NCBI GenBank assembly: GCA_014730295.1
Contig: WJIN01000333.1
Location: 1 to 12,663 of the forward strand
DNA: 12,663 nucleotides
From: Promethearchaeota archaeon
GTDB taxonomy: Archaea; Asgardarchaeota; Lokiarchaeia; Sigynarchaeales; SOKP01
Reading direction: 5' to 3'
Part shown: in pieces, positions 7,431 to 12,663 of the stretch
Position numbering within the stretch: position 1 is the first letter of the stretch
Layout: each line of letters starts with the position of its first letter
Translations under genes and position numbers: made by a program
Notes under the pieces: model-generated
The model's database searches: none
Seen by the model: the letters and a program-made list of their open reading frames with translations, nothing else
Told to the model about the DNA's origin: nothing

Positions 7431-7979
7431 ATGTTTATGGAATCATATTATATCTTTTTTCCACAATTGCCCAATTTACTCCTGGCAAGAAAATTTCAAC
7501 TACAAGACTTAAGAGAACAAGACCATTTTTTCATTGCTCCCGATCATCCATGTATCTTATGGGAACCGATTGAATGTAAGGATAAAAGAATTGAATCTTC
7601 TCATGATAATCCATTATTCTTATCTGATCTTAGTGTAATGATTAATCCTGATCGAGAAGGATTGCAAGACATAGAGAGTAAAAAAAAGGCCAAGAAGATG
7701 TTAGAGGAATTTAAATCCCAACCGTTTTTTAAATCAACAATGCTGTGCAAACAGCAGAATGTGAAGCGAAAATGGTTATATGAAATGGAAGATGGTTCTA
7801 AACGATTAAAAGGAGCTCAGTATTTTGTAGGAATTAATACAATGGTAAAGTATAGTTTTAACAATGATCTTATTAATATGTCGAACCTTACTGAGGAGGA
7901 AAAGAAGCTCATCGATTTAGAATTACGTTCACCTGAAACACTCACTGAGGAGCTTCTTTCACGAATTCAAGAGGATTAA
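7431..7979 (+). CDS. Hypothetical protein, 182 aa
   Basis: I do not recognise this protein. It begins with a hydrophobic/aromatic stretch (YYIFFPQLPNLLLA, residues 6-19) that is not followed by a signal-peptide cleavage pattern and is too short and proline-broken for a confident membrane span. A middle region has APDHPCILWEPIEC (36-49), with two cysteines and two histidines nearby (D31-H32, H39, C41, C49) that might bind metal, though no known finger spacing is seen. The second half is lysine-rich and ends in acidic helices (NLTEEEKKLIDLEL; LTEELLSRIQED). The gene is co-oriented with the nuclease-like gene, 62 bp downstream of it, with its own TATA-like box. It may belong to the same accessory module. 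Its stop codon lies 5 bp from that of the convergent SufC-like gene. Confidence 0.65.
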   Translation: MFMESYYIFFPQLPNLLLARKFQLQDLREQDHFFIAPDHPCILWEPIECKDKRIESSHDNPLFLSDLSVMINPDREGLQDIESKKKAKKMLEEFKSQPFFKSTMLCKQQNVKRKWLYEMEDGSKRLKGAQYFVGINTMVKYSFNNDLINMSNLTEEEKKLIDLELRSPETLTEELLSRIQED

Positions 7980-7984
7980 TGACA

Positions 7985-8788
7985 TTATTTTTTTTGTTCT
8001 TCTTCGAATATTTTATCTATGTAGTCCTCGCCGAAGCAGACATCTGCTTCTTGGAAAAGCGTCCGTTTACAGAACTCCTTCAAATTAGCTTTCGCGCAAT
8101 ATCTAAGCATTACCTCTGGGAATGTATCGGTTCTTACCGCTTTACCACCCCAAAGTAGCGTAGCATAATCTGCGATCATCCCTATATCTTCGCGGTGAGT
8201 AATTAAAAGGATGGTCATATCAAGTGCTTTAATTTTATTGAAAATATTTAAAAAATCTTCGATAACAATCAGATCCAATCCCGCCGTTGGTTCATCAAGA
8301 ATGATTAATCTTGGTCGAATGGCGATTGCCGCAGCTAACTCAATTCTTTTCCTTTCGCCACCACTTAGAGAATCATCGACAAACCTATCAAGATATTTGT
8401 CTGGGTTCATATTTACCGTATTGAGAGCTTCAACTACCTTTTCTTTAAGATTTGTTTTATCTTTAATCCCAAGTGCAATATATTTTAAAACTGAGAGCCC
8501 ATCAATCCTAGCTGGTTCTTGCCAAGCGAGTGTAATGCCCATTTTAGCGCGTTCAGTGACCCCCAACTCTGTAACGTCTTGTCCATCAAAAATTATACTA
8601 CCATTGCTTATTTTATAGGTCGGAAGTCCCATGATGGAGTAAGCTAAGGTAGATTTTCCGGATCCGTTAGGTCCAATCACCGCATGAATTGATTTTTCCT
8701 TTACACGAAATGACACATCGTCAACAATGATGGCCTTCTGATCAAATGTGGGGATGGTAATATTCTTTAATTGTAAAATCTCTGACAT
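7985..8788 (-). CDS. sufC: SufC-like ABC ATPase (Fe-S cluster assembly)
   Basis: This cytoplasmic ABC-class ATPase of 267 aa would power assembly of iron-sulphur clusters on a SufB-type scaffold. All nucleotide-binding elements are visible: Walker A GPNGSGKST (39-47), Q-loop Q90, signature LSGGERKR (141-148), Walker B LIILDEP with D165/E166, D-loop AGLD (169-172) and switch H198. SufC character comes from the IMGLPTY segment after Walker A and the A-W-Q-E-P-A-R-x-x-G-L-S-V block after the Q-loop, where bacterial SufC has FQYPVEIPGVSV. The C-terminus carries C231, C240 and C251. The ATG has a partial Shine-Dalgarno, AAAGG, 5 nt upstream. No SufB or SufD gene is adjacent: the downstream neighbour is convergent and the upstream one divergent, so it appears monocistronic. 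A less specific archaeal SufC-like ATPase role is possible. Confidence 0.82.
   Translation of the reverse strand: MSEILQLKNITIPTFDQKAIIVDDVSFRVKEKSIHAVIGPNGSGKSTLAYSIMGLPTYKISNGSIIFDGQDVTELGVTERAKMGITLAWQEPARIDGLSVLKYIALGIKDKTNLKEKVVEALNTVNMNPDKYLDRFVDDSLSGGERKRIELAAAIAIRPRLIILDEPTAGLDLIVIEDFLNIFNKIKALDMTILLITHREDIGMIADYATLLWGGKAVRTDTFPEVMLRYCAKANLKEFCKRTLFQEADVCFGEDYIDKIFEEEQKK
7988..7995 (+). terminator. Oligo-T terminator for the 182-aa gene
   Basis: A run of eight T begins 8 bp after the TAA at 7977-7979 and is followed by further T-rich sequence. Archaeal transcription commonly ends at such tracts without a hairpin. The run overlaps the last lysine codons of the convergent SufC-like gene. 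Confidence 0.5.
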
Positions 8789-8990
8789 TTCAACCTTTCT
8801 ATTCTTCTTTTTATTTTGTTATTAAAGTATTGCCTATATTATATTTATTATTTATTTCTATAAAAAAAAACCAAAGTACTCTTAGTCTTTTTTTAAATAG
8901 ATTGAAATATATTTTTAGGAAAGAATAGAGAAGATAATCTTAATTAAAAAAAGTTATAGGTTCTGATTAGGATCTAAAAGTTATAAATCC

Positions 8991-9000
8991 AATTTTTATA
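8991..9000 (+). promoter_or_regulatory. Candidate TATA box of the first PAC2 gene
   Basis: AATTTTTATA lies about 76 bp before the ATG at 9067 and would give a leader of roughly 45 nt carrying the Shine-Dalgarno at 9054. The same AATTTTTA core recurs 69 and 64 bp before the starts of the second and third PAC2 genes. A competing TTATAAAT occurs at 8981-8988. Confidence 0.35.
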
Positions 9001-9053
9001 TGTCTAGATTTAATATACTAGAATTAGAGAGATCTAACAATTATAAACAAAAA

Positions 9054-9059
9054 GGTGAT
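9054..9059 (+). promoter_or_regulatory. Shine-Dalgarno that decides the start of the first PAC2 gene
   Basis: GGTGAT is perfectly complementary to the ATCACC near the 3' end of the 16S gene in this window and sits 7 nt before the ATG at 9067. The in-frame GTG at 9055 lies inside this site, so 9067 is the better start. Confidence 0.65.
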
Positions 9060-9066
9060 TAATGAA

Positions 9067-9855
9067 ATGACAGCACAAAAATTTGTGAACAGCGGAGAAA
9101 AGAGTTTTGTCGTAATAGAAGAAGACGGGGTTGAAATCCAAGAGAACCCAACGTTAATTTTTGGCTTTGCGGGGGTCGGTCTCATTGGACCTATAATTGC
9201 AAATGAGATGATTGACCAGATTGAAGATATGAAGCAAATTGGATTTGTCGCCTCTGATATGCTTCCTCCCATTGCGACATTCCATCATGGGGAACTGATG
9301 CATCCATTTAGAATCTATTATACACCGAAATATAACATCATATTGGGAATTTCAGAAGTTCCCTTCCAGATATCTTCAGCTTATAATGATTTGGCCAAAA
9401 CACTGTGTAATTGGTCTCAATCTGAGGGAGTTAAAGCGAAAGAAATAATTACTTTCCAAGGCATTCCCCAGAAGGGGATGATCGATAAATTCCCCGTGTA
9501 TTATGCAGCACAAGAGAATTCTTCTGACAAATTCAAGGATTTAGATATTGAGAAGGTTGATAAGGGAATTATTACAGGAGCAGAAGCTACACTGGTAAAT
9601 ATCGCGCTCACGAGCAAGATAAATCCTATTGTACTTTTTACACCAGTATATCAGATTGCGACACCAGAAGGGGCGGCAAGTATCTTAGATATCCTAAACA
9701 GTGTGTACGGATTAAACATCAATACCCAAGAACTTATCGAAAAAGGAAAAGAAATTAAAGAACGGATGCAAGACTTAGCGAATAAGGCGAGACAATATAG
9801 GCAGAAGCAACTAGCTGGTGAAGAAACAGAGGGACCGTATGAATTATATAGGTAA
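9067..9855 (+). CDS. PAC2-family proteasome assembly chaperone/activator, paralogue 1
   Basis: This 262-aa cytoplasmic protein belongs to the PAC2 family (archaeal PbaA/PbaB, eukaryotic PAC1/PAC2), which binds 20S proteasome alpha rings. Near the N-terminus it has the glycine-rich block GFAGVGLIGPIIAN, followed by QIGFVASDMLPP, EVPFQISSAYNDLAK and FQGIPQKGMID, all shared with the next two genes. A charged helix (ELIEKGKEIKERMQDLANKAR) leads to a flexible acidic tail that ends in Leu-Tyr-Arg. That is a textbook HbYX tail, the motif by which activators such as PAN dock into alpha-ring pockets. It is the most divergent of the trio and has a good Shine-Dalgarno, unlike its sisters. It is divergent from the SufC-like gene across 278 bp. 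Whether it assembles, activates or caps the proteasome cannot be told from sequence. Confidence 0.85.
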   Translation: MTAQKFVNSGEKSFVVIEEDGVEIQENPTLIFGFAGVGLIGPIIANEMIDQIEDMKQIGFVASDMLPPIATFHHGELMHPFRIYYTPKYNIILGISEVPFQISSAYNDLAKTLCNWSQSEGVKAKEIITFQGIPQKGMIDKFPVYYAAQENSSDKFKDLDIEKVDKGIITGAEATLVNIALTSKINPIVLFTPVYQIATPEGAASILDILNSVYGLNINTQELIEKGKEIKERMQDLANKARQYRQKQLAGEETEGPYELYR

Positions 9856-9869
9856 TCAATAATTTATTA

Positions 9870-9876
9870 TTTTTTT
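9870..9876 (+). terminator. Oligo-T tract after PAC2 paralogue 1
   Basis: Seven T begin 15 bp after the stop codon, in an AT-rich stretch. This is a plausible archaeal terminator and supports separate transcription of the first two PAC2 genes. Confidence 0.4.
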
Positions 9877-9968
9877 CTAATCTTCATATTTGAAACTAAT
9901 TAGAAAGCTTTATTTAAAATTCATAGATCGAATTTTTAAATTTAATAATAATATTTCAACTATATATC

Positions 9969-9978
9969 GATTTAAATA
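9969..9978 (+). promoter_or_regulatory. Candidate leaderless promoter of PAC2 paralogue 2
   Basis: GATTTAAATA is centred about 26 bp upstream of the ATG at 10000, the exact archaeal TATA-to-start spacing, so the transcript could begin at the ATG. No Shine-Dalgarno is present. An alternative AATTTTTAAA lies at 9931-9940 and would give a leader of about 38 nt. Confidence 0.45.
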
Positions 9979-9999
9979 CTAATAATTAAGGTAGAATTC

Positions 10000-10797
10000 A
10001 TGAAAAACATTAAAAAGGAGTATGTATGTGCTCCTGGTAAGAATAGTAAGGTAGTAATTGAAAATATTAGAGAAGAAATCAAAGAGGGTGCCACTTTTAT
10101 CCTTGGATTTGCGGGAGTTGGACTCATTGGACCTATAATAGGTAATTCAATTATCGATCAAATAGAAGACATACGAGAAATTGGATTTGTTGCCTCCGAT
10201 ATGCTTCCTCCAATCTCAACCTTTTATGATGGTGTTTTAAAACATCCATTTCGATTATATTATTCTCCTCAAAAGAATCTCATTTTAGGAATATCAGAAG
10301 TTCCATTTCAAATTTCCTCCGCTTATAATGATCTCGCAAAGACAGTATGCAATTGGGCATTATCAGAGGATGTTAGAGCAAAGGAAATAGTAGTCTTCCA
10401 AGGCATCCCCCAGAGGGGAATGATTGATGAATTCCCAGTTTTTTACGCTTCGGAAGACTCTCAAATACAACAATTTGAGGATGATGGGGTAAAAAAGGTT
10501 GAGAAAGGCATAATTGTGGGTCCAGAAGCGACTATAATTAATGAAGCATTAACAAATCGATTAAAACCATTGGCATTATTTACACCAGTGTATCAGATCC
10601 CTACACCAGAAGGGGCGGCATCTATTATAGAAGTATTGAATAAACGTTATAATTTAGATATAGATACAGCTACTTTATTAGAAGAAGGAAAAGAGATCAA
10701 GGAAAAAATGCTGGAACTTGCCGAAAAAGCTCAGCAATACCAGAGAAAACAACTCTCTGAGGCTTCAGAAGGCGATTATACTCAATATTACCAATAA
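10000..10797 (+). CDS. PAC2-family proteasome assembly chaperone/activator, paralogue 2
   Basis: The second of three tandem PAC2 paralogues is 265 aa long and, by eye, 60-70% identical to its neighbours. It repeats the family blocks: GFAGVGLIGPIIGN, REIGFVASDMLPP, LKHPFRLYYSP, SEVPFQISSAYNDLAK, FQGIPQRGMIDEFPV and FTPVYQIPTPEGAAS. The C-terminal helix LLEEGKEIKEKMLELAEKAQ is followed by a short linker rich in Ser/Glu/Gly that ends Tyr-Tyr-Gln, an aromatic variant of the HbYX tail. The ATG is chosen because a TATA box stands 26 bp before it and no alternative start is nearby. The gene starts 144 bp after paralogue 1, so it is not tightly operonic. The paralogues vary most at the N-terminus and in the acidic segment before KGII(V/I)GPE, which may set partner choice. 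Confidence 0.85.
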   Translation: MKNIKKEYVCAPGKNSKVVIENIREEIKEGATFILGFAGVGLIGPIIGNSIIDQIEDIREIGFVASDMLPPISTFYDGVLKHPFRLYYSPQKNLILGISEVPFQISSAYNDLAKTVCNWALSEDVRAKEIVVFQGIPQRGMIDEFPVFYASEDSQIQQFEDDGVKKVEKGIIVGPEATIINEALTNRLKPLALFTPVYQIPTPEGAASIIEVLNKRYNLDIDTATLLEEGKEIKEKMLELAEKAQQYQRKQLSEASEGDYTQYYQ

Positions 10798-10903
10798 TTT
10801 TATTTTTATACTAATATAAATTTTCTTTTATACATTAGAAATTGAAATTATTAGATTAGACTTAGTAAGAGCATAATTACTTTAAGGTTATATGAATTAA
10901 GTG

Positions 10904-10913
10904 AATTTTTAAG
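10904..10913 (+). promoter_or_regulatory. Candidate TATA box of PAC2 paralogue 3
   Basis: AATTTTTAAG, preceded by a G, matches the AATTTTTAAA (also preceded by G) upstream of paralogue 2. It lies 64 bp before the ATG at 10968, giving a predicted leader of about 35 nt without a Shine-Dalgarno. Confidence 0.3.
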
Positions 10914-10967
10914 GCTTAATTAAAATATTAAAAATAGAGAAAAGAATAAACATTTAATGTGAAAATA

Positions 10968-11762
10968 ATGGTTGTAAAAGAATATGTGTGTGATGCTGGC
11001 AAAAAGAGCAAGGTAGTTATAGAGGATTTTTCAGTTGAAATAGAAAAGGATTCTACTATTCTTTTAGGGTTAGCTGGAATTGGACTTATAGGGCCTATAA
11101 TTGCAAATACTCTGATAGAACAAGTTGAAGATATGAGAGAAATTGGATTTGTGACAAGTGAATACTTGCCTCCCATATCCGTATTTTATTCAGGACAGTT
11201 AAAACATCCTTTTAGAATATATTATTCTCCACGCTATAATTTGATTGTGGCTATTTGTGAGGTTCCATTTGAGATCCCTTCTGCGTATAATGATTTGGCA
11301 AAAACCATAAATAACTGGGCATTAAATGAAGACGTTCAAGCAAAACAAGTTGTGGTCTTCCAAGGAATCCCCCAGAGAGGGATGATTGACGAGTTTCCCG
11401 TGTATTATGCTGCTGAAGAAGAACTCATGAGTTTCTTGGAGGAAAATGGAGCTCAGATGTTTGAAAAAGGTATTATTATTGGACCAGAATCAACGATTCT
11501 TAATGAAGCATTAACAAATAAACTTCAAGGATATGCCTTGTTTACCCCTGTATATCAGATTCCCACACCAGAAGGTGCAGCATCCGTTATCGAGCTACTA
11601 AATAAAATGTATGATATGGACATAGACACTTCAAAATTATTGGAAGAAGGCAAGGAGATAAAGGAACAAATGTTGGACTTGGCAGAGAAAGCTCAAGAAT
11701 ACCGCAGAAAACAGCTTACAGGAGAAGAATCATCTGAATCCTATACAGAATACTATCGATAA
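10968..11762 (+). CDS. PAC2-family proteasome assembly chaperone/activator, paralogue 3
   Basis: The third PAC2 paralogue is 264 aa and closest to paralogue 2, sharing the N-terminal KEYVC-x2-GK-x-SKVVIE and most later blocks. The glycine motif is changed to GLAGIGLIGPIIAN, and VASDMLPP becomes VTSEYLPP, so the paralogues differ at otherwise constant positions. A leucine-rich terminal helix (LLEEGKEIKEQMLDLAEKAQ) is followed by a Ser/Glu/Thr linker ending Tyr-Tyr-Arg, again HbYX-like. The start could be the ATG at 10968 or the in-frame GTG at 10959. The GTG would give MKIMVV, resembling the MKNIKK of paralogue 2; neither has a Shine-Dalgarno. A 6-bp hairpin (TTCTTC/GAAGAA at 11772-11788) lies just after the stop, without a T tract. 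All three paralogues being intact and diverged argues for retained, specialised functions. Confidence 0.85.
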   Translation: MVVKEYVCDAGKKSKVVIEDFSVEIEKDSTILLGLAGIGLIGPIIANTLIEQVEDMREIGFVTSEYLPPISVFYSGQLKHPFRIYYSPRYNLIVAICEVPFEIPSAYNDLAKTINNWALNEDVQAKQVVVFQGIPQRGMIDEFPVYYAAEEELMSFLEENGAQMFEKGIIIGPESTILNEALTNKLQGYALFTPVYQIPTPEGAASVIELLNKMYDMDIDTSKLLEEGKEIKEQMLDLAEKAQEYRRKQLTGEESSESYTEYYR

Positions 11763-11860
11763 TCCAATCCGTTCTTCTAATGGAAGAAGTAGGGGTAACT
11801 TAAAATTTTGAAATATTACTATATTTATATGTGAAAAGTCTTGCATAACTTTTTCAATAT

Positions 11861-11881
11861 TTTATAAAAATGAAATATTTA
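11861..11881 (+). promoter_or_regulatory. TATA-like region of the polyferredoxin gene
   Basis: TTTATAAAAA (11861-11870) and GAAATATTTA (11872-11881) both resemble archaeal promoter elements. The second would place transcription near 11903, about 17 nt before the TTG. Which one is used cannot be told. Confidence 0.3.
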
Positions 11882-11919
11882 TGGGATAGACAAATTTTAA
11901 ACACAGTATTTCAAACTAA

Positions 11920-12375
11920 TTGCTGAAAGTGATAACTATTCAGGAAAAATTCATCCCTATTCAAATAGATCAAGAAATGTGTATGCGTTGTGAACGTTGT
12001 ATGACCGCTTGCCGTCATAACGCAATTTATTTTAAAGATGGCATTCGGCTTGTTAATTATTCTAATTGCAAGGCATGCCTAGCGTGTGTACAAGTCTGCC
12101 CCCGAAATGCTATTGAAGTTACTTCCGTAACTGATGAAAAAGTTCTAACAGTCAAAATTGAGCATGAAAAATGTGATATGTGCATGAAATGCGTGGAAGA
12201 AGACGGAAACTTCTGTCCAAACCATCTATTTTATTTAGATAAGGTAAGAAAAGATGATGGAGAAATAGATGGAATACGTTTTAAATTTACGCAAGTGGAT
12301 AGATGTCAAGGGTGCCTCCAATGTGAATTATCATGCCCCCAAAACGCAATAAAACCCGTGAAATTTGAAAAATAA
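11920..12375 (+). CDS. Four-cluster [4Fe-4S] polyferredoxin, 151 aa
   Basis: This small soluble electron carrier has sixteen cysteines arranged as four [4Fe-4S] sites: C21/C24/C27/C31, C50/C53/C56/C60, C85/C88/C91/C99 and C129/C132/C135/C139. Sites 1-2 and 3-4 look like two fused bacterial-type ferredoxin domains. Site 3 is irregular: seven residues, not three, separate its third and fourth cysteines (CVEEDGNFC), which should alter the loop around that cluster. No other domain is present, so it is not itself an oxidoreductase; the partner is unknown, and it could be a detached subunit of one. A stop codon sits directly upstream of the TTG at 11920, so the start must be that TTG or the GTG at 11929; neither has a Shine-Dalgarno. 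It follows the PAC2 genes by 157 bp and converges on the 16S gene. Confidence 0.82.
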   Translation: MLKVITIQEKFIPIQIDQEMCMRCERCMTACRHNAIYFKDGIRLVNYSNCKACLACVQVCPRNAIEVTSVTDEKVLTVKIEHEKCDMCMKCVEEDGNFCPNHLFYLDKVRKDDGEIDGIRFKFTQVDRCQGCLQCELSCPQNAIKPVKFEK

Positions 12376-12425
12376 ACTAAATAAAATTAGCTTTAAACCT
12401 TCTTTTCATATAAAACACTTTTGAG

Positions 12426-12506
12426 AAAAAATCTATATTTGTCTATTCTTTGGTTAGTTCAATTTTTAAGAAATCCTAACCTAAAACGAATATAGATAAG
12501 ATTTTT
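12426..12506. terminator. Imperfect stem-loop between the polyferredoxin and 16S genes
   Basis: Nested complementary segments fold this intergenic DNA: AAAAA (12426-12430) with TTTTT (12502-12506), ATCTATATT (12431-12439) with AATATAGAT (12489-12497), and GGTTAG (12452-12457) with CTAACC (12476-12481). The outer and middle stems are separated by a 4-nt bulge on one side. It lies in the 16S 3' trailer and also downstream of the polyferredoxin, so it could end both transcripts or guide 16S 3' processing. The usual archaeal 16S processing stem needs sequence upstream of 16S, which is outside the window. Confidence 0.4.
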
Positions 12507-12546
12507 GTACATAGTCATTAGATAATAGAATAAAAAGAGTAAAAAA

Positions 12547-12663
<117 letters not shown>

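Noticed and set aside
8211..8618. Plus-strand 135-codon ORF opposite the SufC-like gene
   Set aside because: The opposite strand encodes all ABC ATPase motifs in order; this frame is an antisense shadow.

Overview
This is an AT-rich archaeal window, very probably from an uncultivated lineage. Three lines of evidence point to Archaea. There are three PAC2-family proteasome-chaperone genes with proteasome-docking tails. Several start codons sit about 25 bp downstream of a TATA-like box, as in leaderless archaeal transcripts. The right edge holds the 3' end of an archaeal-type 16S rRNA. Low GC, an unlinked 16S gene and expanded PAC2 genes would fit an Asgard archaeon, but that placement is an inference and was not tested.

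Left part (1-2863): a complete-looking insertion sequence (about 6-1491, 17-bp inverted ends, one DDE transposase) is followed by a gene-poor stretch. That stretch holds a small GC-rich hairpin (1653-1686) resembling 16S helix 45, an unrecognised 116-aa gene (1847-2197, minus), and a 58-aa ORF (2413-2589, minus) with a HEPN-like R-x4-H motif.

Middle part (2864-7979): a defence-type module. A large single-chain type IIG restriction-modification enzyme (minus) is divergent from a PD-(D/E)XK nuclease-like gene (plus), followed by an unrecognised 182-aa gene. The 77-bp divergent promoter region has two back-to-back TATA boxes and a perfect 14-bp palindrome.

Right part (7985-12663): more housekeeping in character. 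A SufC-like ABC ATPase (minus, no SufB beside it) is divergent from three tandem PAC2 paralogues, each apparently with its own promoter and each ending in a hydrophobic/aromatic-Tyr-X (HbYX) tail. A small four-cluster polyferredoxin follows. It converges on the 16S rRNA gene, and no tRNA or 23S gene lies downstream of the 16S within the window.

The most interesting signals are the triplicated HbYX-tailed PAC2 set (possible hetero-oligomeric proteasome cap or assembly factors), the divergent restriction module with its palindromic operator candidate, and the uncoupled 16S gene. The window starts within 6 bp of an IS end and stops inside 16S, so it may be a whole assembly contig broken at repeats.
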